DNA of 64,000 bases from Methanobrevibacter thaueri (GTDB lineage Archaea; Methanobacteriota; Methanobacteria; Methanobacteriales; Methanobacteriaceae), in the NCBI RefSeq assembly GCF_003111625.1, contig NZ_MZGS01000026.1:49341-113340 (forward strand), written 5' to 3'. Made by a program: the position numbers and the translations under genes. Below the pieces are notes generated by a model, which did no database searches, was not told the origin of the DNA, and was given only the letters and a program-made list of their open reading frames with translations. This document shows positions 44,275 through 54,389 of the stretch, piece by piece (within the stretch, counting starts at the first letter, position 1; the number at the start of each line of letters is the position of its first letter).

Positions 44275-44925
44275 TTATTTTCTTGGTAAAATATCATTAG
44301 GTCCGACCATGCATCGATTGAAACGTTGCGGCTTGTACTTGATGAATGGGAATCTTCCCTCAACGCCATATTTAGGGTTGTATCCAAAAACGTTAAGGTA
44401 TTCAGCTAAATCATCACGTTCATCCTTCATTGCCTGAGTAACATCATACAACGCTTTTGTATCATCGATTGCCCTGTGAAAATTAACCTTTTCAATGCCA
44501 TAATGTTCAACGGCATTTTCCAGCCTATGAGGATACTCCTTGCGGTCCTTTAAAACGGTGACTGTATCAATCCAATCCAGGCTTTCAACAATCTCATCAG
44601 CCTCCATTGGAAGATGTCTTTTAAGCAGGTGATAGACAAATTGCAGATCAAACTGGCAGTTGTGGGCAATCATCACTGTTCCGGGAGTCAGCCTGACTTT
44701 CAAATCCTCGGCAACATCCCTTTCGGTTTTTCCACCTTCAAGCATCTGGTCTGTTATGCCCGTAATGTCAGTAATCCTTGGGGGCAGGGGTCCGTCCACC
44801 CTTATGAATCTGTCATATCTCTCCTCAATTTCCCCATCAATTACAGTTAGCATTGCCAACTCGATAATCTGGCAGCGCCTACAGTCCAATCCTGTTGTTT
44901 CAGTATCAAAATATATCACTTTCAT
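44275..44925 (-). CDS. DEDDh-family 3'-5' exonuclease
   Basis: DnaQ/RNase T-like exonuclease of 216 residues. Active-site motifs are FDTETTGL (D7, E9), AHNCQFD and HRAIDDTKA. A C-terminal extension (about 175-216) with FGYNPKYGVEGRFPFIKY has no recognised domain. It starts 8 bases after the marker 8 gene and may be co-transcribed. Whether it acts on DNA or RNA is not decidable. Confidence 0.85.
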   Translation of the reverse strand: MKVIYFDTETTGLDCRRCQIIELAMLTVIDGEIEERYDRFIRVDGPLPPRITDITGITDQMLEGGKTERDVAEDLKVRLTPGTVMIAHNCQFDLQFVYHLLKRHLPMEADEIVESLDWIDTVTVLKDRKEYPHRLENAVEHYGIEKVNFHRAIDDTKALYDVTQAMKDERDDLAEYLNVFGYNPKYGVEGRFPFIKYKPQRFNRCMVGPNDILPRK

Positions 44926-44933
44926 GGTAACAC

Positions 44934-45788
44934 TTAAATCAGTTTATGCGGAATGTCATCCTTGTTTCTAGGGTAATCATTGGTTGTTAATGGCTTTCCT
45001 ATTTTTTCAAGCCTGTTGTCCAACATTTCACGACCAGCTTCACTTGCACAGAATATCGGAACTTTCAGTCCATAGTAATATGGCTTATGCTCATCGGTAT
45101 AATCTGAAATGGCCTTTGAGGCGCATGCTGTTACAATGTCCGCATTTTCAAAGAGCATTTCGGCCTCCTCAGGTGTTGATCCGGTAGTATGTGCAACAAA
45201 GATATAGACGTTCACGTCATCATCGACAGAATAATTCCTGATTTCCTCAACCATCGGTGAAGGAAGTATTGTGATGGCAATGTTCTTGTATCCCATATCC
45301 AGGGCCAGCTTCAAACCTTCAAGCTGGTCCAATTCTGCGGTCTCGGGGTTCAGCACTGTGCTCCCCCTGGCCTCAAGGTTCTCGATTACCTCAGGTATTG
45401 GAGTTGTGCTTACAAGGCCTGACACCCTTGCGCCCACTCCCTGAACAACACGGGAATTGGTCATGAGCACTGTTCCGGAACCTTCGCAGGCCCCGACGAC
45501 ACAGTCGATGTTTCCCATTTCCATATTGGTCTTGAGGATTTCGGATATTCCGACAGTCACCACGTCATCCATCTCGATTATCCTTTCAGGTGTGCACATT
45601 CCAAAGTCCTTGATTCTGAAATTGATGTTTTTTCTTATGAATTCCTCGTTCAGCTCCTCAACCCCATGCATCGCATGAAACATTGGGCAGTATTTGACAT
45701 CGGAAGAGCCGACTTCTGTTATTTCGCCGTTTTCGATTACTACTCGAACTTTACCGAGTGCTTCAATTACATGTCTATCTTCAACCAT
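44934..45788 (-). CDS. Methanogenesis marker protein 8
   Basis: DUF2099-family protein of 284 residues found almost only in methanogens; function unknown, suspected in methyl-coenzyme M reductase maturation or other methanogenesis steps. Cysteine-containing stretches KYCPMFHAMHGV, FGMCTPERI and VVGACEGSGTVL are conserved-looking and may bind metal. GGTGATTAT precedes the ATG. Confidence 0.88.
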   Translation of the reverse strand: MVEDRHVIEALGKVRVVIENGEITEVGSSDVKYCPMFHAMHGVEELNEEFIRKNINFRIKDFGMCTPERIIEMDDVVTVGISEILKTNMEMGNIDCVVGACEGSGTVLMTNSRVVQGVGARVSGLVSTTPIPEVIENLEARGSTVLNPETAELDQLEGLKLALDMGYKNIAITILPSPMVEEIRNYSVDDDVNVYIFVAHTTGSTPEEAEMLFENADIVTACASKAISDYTDEHKPYYYGLKVPIFCASEAGREMLDNRLEKIGKPLTTNDYPRNKDDIPHKLI

Positions 45789-45908
45789 ATAATCACCATC
45801 TGATTAATACTTTTCAACATGCTCATATAAAAAATTTTAAAAATAAATTAATCTATATAGTAAGAAAAACAAAATTATTACTGATTAGTCAATATGTGAG
45901 GGATAAAT

Positions 45909-47183
45909 TTGACTCAAAAAAGCGAAGCTCAAAAAGGCAACATAACCCCCGAAATGGAGTTCGTTGCAGAATATGAAAATATAGACGTGAATAAATTAGC
46001 TAGATTAATTGATAAGGGATTGGTTGTAATCCCTAAAAACATTAACGGCCATTCCAAACCCTGCGGTATTGGAGAAGGTCTGAAAACAAAGGTCAATGCA
46101 AACATAGGTTCATCATCCAAGATTGATGATATCGATTTGGAAATCGACAAGGCAAGGCTGGCCCAGGAATATGGCGCCGACGCACTGATGGACCTCTCAA
46201 CCGGCTCCGACCTGAAGCTGTTCAGAAAAAAGATTATGGAAGCCGTTGACTTATGTATCGGTACCGTGCCTATTTATGAGGCAGGAGTTGTCACATTGGA
46301 CAAGAACAGGGAAATCATCGACATGGACCCTGACGACATCTTCAAGGCCATTGAAAACCAGGCCAAGGAAGGGGTCGACTTCATGACACTCCACTGCGGA
46401 ATCACCAGGGATCTGGTCCAAAAGCTGAAAGACGCAAATCGTATGATGGGAATCGTCAGCCGTGGAGGAACATTCCTTGCCTCCTGGATAAACCACAACG
46501 AAATGGAAAACCCGTTATATGAGAATTACGATTATCTGTTGGAATTATCATATGAATACGACATCACACTGTCATTAGGTGACGGCCTAAGACCTGGCTG
46601 CCTGTCAGATGCAAGCGACATCCCTCAAATACAAGAGCTTGTGAATCTCGGAGGCCTTGTCAAAAGGGCCCAGGACGCCAATGTCCAGGTGATGGTTGAA
46701 GGGCCGGGACACATGCCTCTCAACCAGATTCAGGCAAACATGGAAATCCAGAAAACAATCTGCCACGGAGCGCCATTCTACGTGTTGGGGCCTCTCGTGA
46801 CCGACATTGCACCGGGATATGACCACATCACAGGAGCCATCGGAGGAGCGATTGCCGCAACAGCGGGTGCGAGCTTCTTATGTTATGTGACTCCTGCAGA
46901 ACACCTGTCACTGCCTAGCCTTGAAGACGTCAAGGAGGGGGTTGTGGCATCCAAGATTGCTGCCGAGGCGGCTGATGTTGCAAAAGGACTTCCGCAGGCA
47001 TGGGAACGTGAACGCGCAATGGCCCGTGCCCGTAAGGAATTCGACTGGGAAGCGCAATTCGACCTTGCACTGGACAAGTCAAAGCCTAGAAGATACCGTG
47101 ACAAGTGTGAACTTGACGATGACGAGATGTGCGCCATGTGCGGAGAGTACTGCGCCGTAAAAATAGCCAAGGGAGATTTCTAA
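45909..47183 (+). CDS. thiC: Phosphomethylpyrimidine synthase ThiC
   Basis: Radical SAM enzyme that turns aminoimidazole ribotide into HMP-P for thiamine. The 424-residue protein is the short archaeal form. The C-terminal cluster motif reads CAMCGEYC (CX2CX3C), one residue shorter than the bacterial CX2CX4C. The central stretches LTLHCGI-type FMTLHCGITRDLV and EGPGHMPLNQI are typical. TTG start after GAGGGATAAA. No TPP riboswitch is recognisable upstream. The DNA ligase gene starts immediately after the stop. Confidence 0.92.
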   Translation: MTQKSEAQKGNITPEMEFVAEYENIDVNKLARLIDKGLVVIPKNINGHSKPCGIGEGLKTKVNANIGSSSKIDDIDLEIDKARLAQEYGADALMDLSTGSDLKLFRKKIMEAVDLCIGTVPIYEAGVVTLDKNREIIDMDPDDIFKAIENQAKEGVDFMTLHCGITRDLVQKLKDANRMMGIVSRGGTFLASWINHNEMENPLYENYDYLLELSYEYDITLSLGDGLRPGCLSDASDIPQIQELVNLGGLVKRAQDANVQVMVEGPGHMPLNQIQANMEIQKTICHGAPFYVLGPLVTDIAPGYDHITGAIGGAIAATAGASFLCYVTPAEHLSLPSLEDVKEGVVASKIAAEAADVAKGLPQAWERERAMARARKEFDWEAQFDLALDKSKPRRYRDKCELDDDEMCAMCGEYCAVKIAKGDF

Positions 47184-48842
47184 ATGAAATACCAGGAACT
47201 TGTTGACGTGTATTCCCGCCTGGAGGCAACAACAAAGAGGCTGGAAAAGACTGAAATCATATCCGATTACCTGAAAACCCTGGACTCAGACACCATTGAA
47301 AAGGTAGGGCTGCTCATTTTGGGAACAGTTTTTCCCGCATGGAGTTCAGAGGAAATTGGAATTGGAGGAAAGCTGGTTGAAAGGGCCGTAGCTGAAGCTG
47401 TCGGAACAACACAGGCCGCCGTTGAGGATGCCGTTCGTGACGAAGGGGACATAGGCCTTGCCTGCATCAAGCTATACGCCAAAAAGTCCCAGGTCACATT
47501 TTTCTCACAGCCTCTGACAATCGATTTCGTTTTCAACAGCCTGCGCAAGCTGTCACAGATTTCAGGTTCCAGGTCAACAAACCGCAAGATTGCAGTTCTT
47601 CTTGAGCTTCTGTCCCAGGCAAGCGCCACAGAGGCGAAATACCTGACACGTACAATCACCGAAGAGCTGAGAATCGGTGTTGGAGATGGAATTGTCCGTG
47701 ACGCAATAGCTGACGCATTCGACATTGACAAGGCGATTGTCGAGAGAGCCCAAATGCTCACCAATGACTTTTCTGTCGTTGCAAGAACCGCCAAGGAACA
47801 GGGAAGCGCAGGTTTGGAGAAGCTTAACCTGACACCTGGAACCCCTGTAAAGCCTATGCTTGCACAGCTGGCGCCGCCACTTGATGAAATCATTCCGGAG
47901 ATGGGATGTGCACTCTGTGACACCAAATATGATGGAATAAGGCTGCAGGTGCATCGAAGCGGCGATGAAATCAACATGTTCACACGTAGGCTTGAAAACA
48001 TCACACATGCGCTGCCTGAAATCGTTGAGCTCTTTGACGAACACATGCCCCATGAGGACTATATCGTTGAGGGAGAGGTAATCGCAACCCGTGACGGCAA
48101 GCCGTTGCCCTTCCAGAATGTCCTGCACAGGGTCAGAAGAAAGCACAATGTGGAAGAGGCCATGGAAAATGTTCCCCTAAAGGTATACCTCTTTGATGTG
48201 ATGTATTACAAGCAGCCACTGATTGATGAGCCTTTGAAGAACAGGAGAAATGTCCTGGAAAGCATTGTCGACACATCCGTTGATGAGATGAACCTGAGCA
48301 CACTGAAAGTTGCGAATGCCGACAACATCCCAGAGATTCAGAAACTCTTTGAATGGTCAATAAACGAGGGCCATGAGGGCATAATGATCAAGGACTGCAG
48401 TTCACCATACATTCCAGGACTCAGAGGCAAAAAAATGCTTAAGTACAAGGCCGAGCCGGAAACATTGGACATGGTGGTCACTGGAGGAATATACGGCATC
48501 GGAAAACGAGGAGACTTTGTCGGATCTTACCTTGTTGCACTCAGGGATGAAAACGATGATTTCAAGAGCGTGGCATTGGTCGGAACCGGCCTTGACGATG
48601 CAACCCTTGAATACCTCACCGGCAAAATGAAGGAGCTTGAAATCTCAACCAAAGGACGTGAAATCAAGGTTGAACCGAAAATCGTTCTGGAGATTGCATT
48701 TTCAGAAATCGTTGAATCACCTGAATACGAAACAGGCTATTCATTGAGATTCCCTGTTGTCAAGAACATAAGAAAGGACAAAAGCCCAATGGATGCCGAC
48801 ACAGTTGAGAGGCTGCTTTCAATGTACCGCACAGGCAACTGA
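47184..48842 (+). CDS. lig: ATP-dependent DNA ligase
   Basis: Archaeal replicative ligase of 552 residues. The catalytic lysine is K248 in DTKYDGIR; the other nucleotidyltransferase motifs are FTRRLENIT, DYIVEGEVIA, YLFDVMYY, EGIMIKD and LKYKAE. N-terminal DNA-binding domain occupies about residues 1-220 and the OB domain about 425-552. It abuts thiC with zero spacing, so translation is likely coupled despite unrelated functions. Confidence 0.95.
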   Translation: MKYQELVDVYSRLEATTKRLEKTEIISDYLKTLDSDTIEKVGLLILGTVFPAWSSEEIGIGGKLVERAVAEAVGTTQAAVEDAVRDEGDIGLACIKLYAKKSQVTFFSQPLTIDFVFNSLRKLSQISGSRSTNRKIAVLLELLSQASATEAKYLTRTITEELRIGVGDGIVRDAIADAFDIDKAIVERAQMLTNDFSVVARTAKEQGSAGLEKLNLTPGTPVKPMLAQLAPPLDEIIPEMGCALCDTKYDGIRLQVHRSGDEINMFTRRLENITHALPEIVELFDEHMPHEDYIVEGEVIATRDGKPLPFQNVLHRVRRKHNVEEAMENVPLKVYLFDVMYYKQPLIDEPLKNRRNVLESIVDTSVDEMNLSTLKVANADNIPEIQKLFEWSINEGHEGIMIKDCSSPYIPGLRGKKMLKYKAEPETLDMVVTGGIYGIGKRGDFVGSYLVALRDENDDFKSVALVGTGLDDATLEYLTGKMKELEISTKGREIKVEPKIVLEIAFSEIVESPEYETGYSLRFPVVKNIRKDKSPMDADTVERLLSMYRTGN

Positions 48843-48954
48843 GCAACGCCGAATAACTGTTTATCTATTTACTTATTTTTTTCTTTTTTAATTCATTCCA
48901 ATTTTGCAACCGCCCCATCACATCTATTTAAGCTATGAAAATCCATTATTACAC

Positions 48955-49353
48955 ATGGAAATCACAGACGACAAACTATTGAGGATAGCGCTGGTGACCT
49001 CGCTGATTGGAATAATAGGCCTGATAATCTTCACCCCGACGATTGAGGTCAAGGAAGTGGGCATCGGGGACATTAACAGGGGGATGATTGATGAGGAGGT
49101 CAAGGTCACGGGAGTGATTACCGATGTGGCCCAGTCAAGCTCAAAAACAAGCTACTTTCTGACAATAAACGACGGTGAAGCGCAGATTCCCCTTATCATT
49201 TTTGAAAGCCAGGTTAGCGAAATCCAGTCAAGGAACCTTGACATTGAGGACTTTAAAGACCGGAAGGTTCAGGTTGTCGGGACAATTACCGAGTACAATT
49301 CCGATTTGGAACTTATCCTATCGAATGGGGACAGCCTAAGAATAATCAATTAA
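48955..49353 (+). CDS. Membrane-anchored OB-fold protein
   Basis: Protein of 132 residues with one N-terminal membrane helix (LLRIALVTSLIGIIGLIIFT) and an OB-fold of the nucleic-acid-binding type (VKVTGVITDVAQSSSKTSYF through LELILSNGDSLRII). The start at 48955 fits a leaderless mRNA: TATTTAAG lies about 27 bases upstream and no ribosome site exists. The earlier in-frame start at 48904 lacks support. Function unknown. Confidence 0.7.
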   Translation: MEITDDKLLRIALVTSLIGIIGLIIFTPTIEVKEVGIGDINRGMIDEEVKVTGVITDVAQSSSKTSYFLTINDGEAQIPLIIFESQVSEIQSRNLDIEDFKDRKVQVVGTITEYNSDLELILSNGDSLRIIN

Positions 49354-49416
49354 CAATACTTATTTATTGATTGATGACAAAAAATAACTTATATAAACTT
49401 AAAAGGAAATTAAAAC

Positions 49417-50781
49417 ATGTCAAATAAAAAAAGATTATTTGGGACTTTTGGAGTTAGAAGAACCGCCAATGATGTTTTAACACCTGAATTCGCAACAAGG
49501 CTTGCAGCCTGTTACGGCACACAGATTCAGGGCACAGTTGCTGTTGGTGGAGATACACGTACTTCAACTCCTATGCTAATGGAAGCCGTGAAAGCTGGGC
49601 TTTTATCTTCAGGATGTGATGTGGTGGATTTGGGAATCCTACCTACCCCTGGTGTCCAGTATGCGGTTCGCAAGTATTACGATGGAGGAGTGATGATTAC
49701 CGCTTCACACAACCCTCCGAAATATAACGGCATCAAATTCTTGGATGCTGACGGGATTGGAATACCTGACGATATGGAACTGGAAATTGAAAGATTATAC
49801 TTCGATGCCGAACCTAAAAGGGCAGATTTCTCTGAAATCGGCGAAGTTTACATTAATGACAAGATTATCGATGAATACGTTGATGAGGCAATCTCAAAAG
49901 TCGATGCCGAAGCAATCAGGAACGCCAATTTGAAGGTTGTTGTGGATTGCGGATCCGGTGCCGGCTGCTACACTGCCCCATACCTAATCCGCAAGCTCGG
50001 CTGTGATGTAACCAGTCTAAATTCACAACCTGACGGATTTTTCCCTGGACGTGACCCTGAACCTATTGAAGAGAACCTTCAGGAATTGATCAGCGTCGTC
50101 AAGGAGCTTGGCGCCGATATCGGCCTTGCACATGACGGGGATGCCGACAGGACAATCTGCATCGACGAGAAGGGCAATTTCGTTTTGGGCGACAAGACAT
50201 TCACACTCGTTGAAAAGCAGATGCTTAAGGAAAACAACGGCGGAACCATTGTCACCACTGTTGCAACATCACAGGCAATATATGACGTTGCCGAAGAGTT
50301 CAACGGTGAAGTTATAGCCACAGCGGTTGGAGACCTGCTTGTTGCACGTAAGCTAAAAGACACTGACGGATTGTTCGGTGGAGAGGAAAACGGAGGTTTG
50401 ATTTTCCCTGATTTCGTTTACGGAAGGGATGCTGTAATGACCGTTGCCAAAATCCTTGAAATCGTGGCCAAGGAGTCAAAACCTTTATCCGAACTGGTGG
50501 CTGAATTGCCGGTTTACTACGCAAGCAAGATGAAAATCGAATGTCCTGACGATGAGAAGGAATTTGTCATGACCAGCATTGCCGATGAAATCAAGACAAC
50601 AACCGATTTCGAATTGGACTTGACTGACGGTGTTAAAATCTTGAAGGATGACGGTTGGGTCATCATCAGACCCTCAGGTACAGAGCCAATCTTCAGATGC
50701 TTTGCGGAGTCCGATTCACAGGACAAGGCTGATGAAATGACTGATTGGGGAATCAGCCTAATCAACAAATACAAGAAATAA
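49417..50781 (+). CDS. glmM: Phosphoglucosamine mutase-type phosphohexomutase (paralogue 1)
   Basis: Alpha-D-phosphohexomutase of 454 residues. The phosphoserine loop is TASHNP, the metal site is HDGDADR, and the sugar loop GGEENGG. The N-terminal signature reads GTFGVRR instead of the common GTSGIRG found in paralogue 2. It probably interconverts glucosamine 6- and 1-phosphate for UDP-GlcNAc, although mannose or glucose specificity is possible. AAGGAAAT precedes the ATG. Confidence 0.85.
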   Translation: MSNKKRLFGTFGVRRTANDVLTPEFATRLAACYGTQIQGTVAVGGDTRTSTPMLMEAVKAGLLSSGCDVVDLGILPTPGVQYAVRKYYDGGVMITASHNPPKYNGIKFLDADGIGIPDDMELEIERLYFDAEPKRADFSEIGEVYINDKIIDEYVDEAISKVDAEAIRNANLKVVVDCGSGAGCYTAPYLIRKLGCDVTSLNSQPDGFFPGRDPEPIEENLQELISVVKELGADIGLAHDGDADRTICIDEKGNFVLGDKTFTLVEKQMLKENNGGTIVTTVATSQAIYDVAEEFNGEVIATAVGDLLVARKLKDTDGLFGGEENGGLIFPDFVYGRDAVMTVAKILEIVAKESKPLSELVAELPVYYASKMKIECPDDEKEFVMTSIADEIKTTTDFELDLTDGVKILKDDGWVIIRPSGTEPIFRCFAESDSQDKADEMTDWGISLINKYKK

Positions 50782-50939
50782 TCGAATCGATACCCATCAC
50801 CAATTTTTCTTTTATTTTAATTGAAAAAACAAGCAATTAAATTATAAATCAAGGTCGCAAGCACCCATTTAATGACATCACCATCAAAAATAATGTCATC
50901 ATAAAATAAAAAACAAGAACTTCAATGCAACAATCTACA

Positions 50940-52085
50940 TTAGAAGTTATCTAAACATTCTTCTTTTAGGAAAAACGCATCCTCATTGTCAGGGTTCCTA
51001 AGCAGAACCTTATTGAAACTGTCGACAGCCTCTTCAAACTTGCCCAGTTCCATTAGAACCACTCCTTTATTAAGCAGGAAGTCAATATTATTTTTTTCAA
51101 GGTTTATAGCTTGATTGAAGCATTCCAATGCCTCATCAAATTTACCCAAATCAATATACGCATTTCCCATACGATTTATAGCGGATGCATCCATTTCAGA
51201 ATCATCCAAACAAACCTCAACGGCCTTGTCGAATGACTCAATGGCCTCCTCCAGCATTCCCATGTCGGTCAACAGGTTTCCGCGGGAGTTCCACACCTCA
51301 GGATTTTCACCGTCAAGAACAATCAGCTTGTCATAAACCCTCAGCGCATCATCATATCTGCCAAGCATCTCCAGGATGAAACCTCTCCAATACAGGACAA
51401 TAGGGCTGCTTGGACGATAGTTATAAGCGATGTTGCTCACCTTCAAAGCCTCATTGATGTTTCCAGAGTTCAAAAGCGCAATAGCCTTGTTATTCAGAAT
51501 GTAAATGTTATCTGGCTCATACTCCAATGCCTTGTCATAACACTCAATGGCTTCAATGAACTTGCCCAGCCTTGACAGGTTATCTCCCTGCTTATTCAGC
51601 AGGTAAACGTCATGAGGATCCAATCTCAAGGCGGCATCATAGCACATTGTGGACTTGTCGAACTTACCGCTGTCAAAAAGAATGTCTGCCCTTTTTGTAA
51701 TCATGGCCTTCTCATCGATCTTGTCACCTTTCCAGTCATCGATGTGTATTTTTTCAAAATATATTATCTGGAATTCGTCATTGGGGTCAATGCGACCGCC
51801 GTACATCTTCTTGAATTCCCTCAGCATATCCTTGGAGTCTTCAAAACCTTCCTGGCGAGCCAATTCATCATTGTCCTTGATTTCGGAAAATGGAATATTC
51901 TCAATGCCGGTTACGAACGCCTCAAAAATCTTCATCTTTTCCTTAGAAACAAGATTCCAGTAGCAATATAACCTGTCACCAACCTTAAGAGGAGTCTTCC
52001 ACGCCTTGCGTATTGTTCTGGTCTTCTTACCGGTAATGACATCTATATCATTGCTTGAAAATGATAAAATTGGTATTGTAAACAC
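50940..52085 (-). CDS. ASCH-like domain fused to TPR repeats
   Basis: Protein of 381 residues. Residues 1-115 resemble an ASCH domain (ITGKKTRTIRKAWKTPLKVGDRL and EGFEDSKDMLREFKKMYGGR), a PUA-like RNA- or nucleotide-binding fold. Residues about 125-378 hold seven or so TPR units (each with A-x-x-x-Y/F-D-K-A-L/I patterns such as ALEYEPDNIYILNNKAIALL). The start is GTG at 52085 following GGAGA. Five bases after the NrdG-like gene, it ends a five-gene minus-strand operon. No function is known; RNA-linked scaffolding is a guess. Confidence 0.75.
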   Translation of the reverse strand: MFTIPILSFSSNDIDVITGKKTRTIRKAWKTPLKVGDRLYCYWNLVSKEKMKIFEAFVTGIENIPFSEIKDNDELARQEGFEDSKDMLREFKKMYGGRIDPNDEFQIIYFEKIHIDDWKGDKIDEKAMITKRADILFDSGKFDKSTMCYDAALRLDPHDVYLLNKQGDNLSRLGKFIEAIECYDKALEYEPDNIYILNNKAIALLNSGNINEALKVSNIAYNYRPSSPIVLYWRGFILEMLGRYDDALRVYDKLIVLDGENPEVWNSRGNLLTDMGMLEEAIESFDKAVEVCLDDSEMDASAINRMGNAYIDLGKFDEALECFNQAINLEKNNIDFLLNKGVVLMELGKFEEAVDSFNKVLLRNPDNEDAFFLKEECLDNF

Positions 52086-52090
52086 TCTCC

Positions 52091-52795
52091 TTAAATAACC
52101 TGCTCTCCAAACTCTCCTGACTTGACCTTGACGACACCGTCGAAGTAAGGCTTTATCTCCTCTGCCAGTTTTGCCAAATCATGAGGATTTGGAACTTCAA
52201 CCTTCTCTAAAGCCGGGTCCAATACATTCTTGTTTCTGAATTGCTGAATGGTGTAGATGTCTGCATTGATTTCATCAACCAGGTTGATAATGTCTTTTTT
52301 TGTATGTAATGTTGGAACATATGTTGTTCTGATTTCAAGATGAACACCAGCATCATTTATATAATCCATTGATTTCTTAACCTGGAAGCCCACATTAGCT
52401 CCGGTAATCTTTCGGTACTTTGAAAATGTGGTCTTGACATCCAGTGAAACATAATCAAGCAAATCCAAATCCAGAATCTTCTTGATCTTGTCCGGATAAA
52501 TTCCGCTTGTATCCAGCTTGGTCTTGAGACCGATTTGACGAACGTACTTGAGTATCTCAATCACATCATCGGTTTGGACCAGCGGCTCTCCTCCGGATAT
52601 TACAATAGCGTCCAGAAAATCGGCTGAGGAATCGATTTCCTCCTTGATTTCCTCAAGTGACCTTTCGGTGTTGTCCTCCAGCAGCTCGACATTGTGGCAA
52701 TATCTGCATGCCAAAGGGCATTTGGACATAAAAATGACTAATGACATGTTTCCATGAAATTCAACAGATGATATTACTGTTCCACCAACGTACAT
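52091..52795 (-). CDS. Anaerobic ribonucleotide reductase activase-like radical SAM protein
   Basis: Radical SAM protein of 234 residues with CPLACRYC (C26, C30, C33: CX3CX2C), VISGGEPL and LDTSGI. It belongs to the anaerobic ribonucleoside-triphosphate reductase activating group (NrdG-like, TIGR02495-type). An NrdD partner is not in the window. The gene overlaps hisC by one base (TAATG). Confidence 0.85.
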   Translation of the reverse strand: MYVGGTVISSVEFHGNMSLVIFMSKCPLACRYCHNVELLEDNTERSLEEIKEEIDSSADFLDAIVISGGEPLVQTDDVIEILKYVRQIGLKTKLDTSGIYPDKIKKILDLDLLDYVSLDVKTTFSKYRKITGANVGFQVKKSMDYINDAGVHLEIRTTYVPTLHTKKDIINLVDEINADIYTIQQFRNKNVLDPALEKVEVPNPHDLAKLAEEIKPYFDGVVKVKSGEFGEQVI

Positions 52796-53895
52796 TAGTT
52801 TAAAACCTCTTTTAAAATTTCAATGAATCTCTTATCCTCTTCCAATGTGCATATGCTTATCCTGATCCAATACTCATCCAGACCCTTGAATGAAGTGCAA
52901 TCACGAACTATGATTCCTTTCTTCATCAGTTCCAAGGCGAGCTCGGATGCTGTGAATCCTGTTTGCTTAACATTTATCAGCATGAAATTTGATTTTGAAG
53001 GGAAGACGTTCAAGCCGTCAATCTTTGAAACCTCATCATATAGGTATTGCCTTGATTCTATTCCCTTTTCGATGGATTGCTTGATGTATTCCGTATCCCT
53101 GAAAGTGTTGAGCGCAGCCACGAATGACAGCCTTGTAAGTGAAAACACCGGTTTAATCCTGTGCATGTATTCGATTATCTCATCACATGCAAGGCCGTAT
53201 CCGATTCTCATTCCCGCAAGCCCCAAAACCTTTGACATTGTGCGGATTATGAATATGTTGTCGAATTCATTAATCAAATCCTTGTTTGTCACCTCTGAAT
53301 ACTCGAAGTAGGCCTCGTCAATGACGATTAGGACCTCAGGGTTTTTGCCTGCAATGTCCATTAAAACTTCCTTGTCAATCAAGGTTCCTGTAGGGTTGTT
53401 AGGACTGCAGAGGAAAATCATTTTTGTCTTAGGGGATATGGAATCGAAAATTGAGTCGACGTCCAGTTCATTTGCCTCCAAGTCCCATCTTGCATAAACC
53501 GGCTTTGCGCCGTATTGCTTTAATAAGTATTCGTAGTACATGTAGGACGGCAACGGGACTATGAACTCATCGCCCTCGTCGATGAATGTCTTTGCAAGCA
53601 CGTCGATTATTTCGTCCGCACCGTCTCCACCGATGATGACCTGTGAAGGCTCCACATCGGAATATCTGGCCACTTCACAGACCAGTTCATGTAATTGTGA
53701 TTCGGGGTACCTGTTGATTGACCTGATTTCATCCTCAATGGCCTTCATCGCCTTTGGGGAAGGACCCCATGGATTTTCATTTGAACCCAGCTTGATGATG
53801 TCCTCCTTTTTAAGGTTGAAATCGCTTGCAATCTCGTCCTGAGATCTTCCGGGAACATATGAATCCATTTCTTCTACAATTTGTCTAGCTTTCAT
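52795..53895 (-). CDS. hisC: Histidinol-phosphate aminotransferase
   Basis: PLP aminotransferase of 366 residues in histidine synthesis. Features are [39 protein letters not shown] and [16 protein letters not shown] with the PLP lysine. It lies 3 bases after the gamma-carbonic-anhydrase gene and just upstream of the NrdG-like gene. Other his genes are absent from the window, so an alternative aromatic substrate cannot be excluded. Confidence 0.9.
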   Translation of the reverse strand: MKARQIVEEMDSYVPGRSQDEIASDFNLKKEDIIKLGSNENPWGPSPKAMKAIEDEIRSINRYPESQLHELVCEVARYSDVEPSQVIIGGDGADEIIDVLAKTFIDEGDEFIVPLPSYMYYEYLLKQYGAKPVYARWDLEANELDVDSIFDSISPKTKMIFLCSPNNPTGTLIDKEVLMDIAGKNPEVLIVIDEAYFEYSEVTNKDLINEFDNIFIIRTMSKVLGLAGMRIGYGLACDEIIEYMHRIKPVFSLTRLSFVAALNTFRDTEYIKQSIEKGIESRQYLYDEVSKIDGLNVFPSKSNFMLINVKQTGFTASELALELMKKGIIVRDCTSFKGLDEYWIRISICTLEEDKRFIEILKEVLN

Positions 53896-53898
53896 AAT

Positions 53899-54381
53899 CT
53901 AATCATCCTTATATTGTTTGGAGAGTCTCACATAATTGTCCGCATTGTTCTGAATCATCTGAACCTGTTCAGGGGATAATTCCTTAATCAGTTTTGCCGG
54001 AACCCCAAGAATAAGGCTGTTTTCAGGGAATTCCTTTCCTTCGCTGACAACCGCTCCGGCACCTACAATTGAGTTCTTTCCGATGTGTGCTCCGTTTAGA
54101 ACGGTCGCATTCATTCCTATCAGAACATTGTCCTCCAGGGTGCAGCCGTGAACGACAGCCCCATGACCTACAGACACGTTATCTCCAATTTTGACTGGAA
54201 ATCCTTTTGTACAATGGACAACACAATTATCTTGGACGTTTGAATTGTTTCCAATGGTTATTGAATCTGTATCTCCTCTTAAGACGGCTCCGTGCCATAT
54301 TGATACGTCCTCTCCCAATTCAACCTTACCAATTACCTGTGCGCCTGGGCATATTACAATAGAGTCTTTTTTATTTTCCAT
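53899..54381 (-). CDS. Gamma-carbonic anhydrase family protein
   Basis: Left-handed beta-helix protein of 160 residues. The three metal-binding histidines expected for gamma-class enzymes are visible in CVVHCTKG, SVGHGAVVHGC, the last two four residues apart. Could hydrate CO2 or act as an acyltransferase-like scaffold. Third from the end of the operon, between glmU-like and hisC. Confidence 0.82.
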   Translation of the reverse strand: MENKKDSIVICPGAQVIGKVELGEDVSIWHGAVLRGDTDSITIGNNSNVQDNCVVHCTKGFPVKIGDNVSVGHGAVVHGCTLEDNVLIGMNATVLNGAHIGKNSIVGAGAVVSEGKEFPENSLILGVPAKLIKELSPEQVQMIQNNADNYVRLSKQYKDD

Positions 54382-54389
54382 AATATCGC

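Noticed and set aside
45789..45908. TPP riboswitch upstream of thiC
   Set aside because: No recognisable TPP-riboswitch core (such as CUGAGA and ACCUGA elements) is present in the 120-base AT-rich gap.
47267..48146. Long minus-strand frames opposite the DNA ligase gene
   Set aside because: Antisense shadows; ligase motifs on the plus strand are unambiguous.
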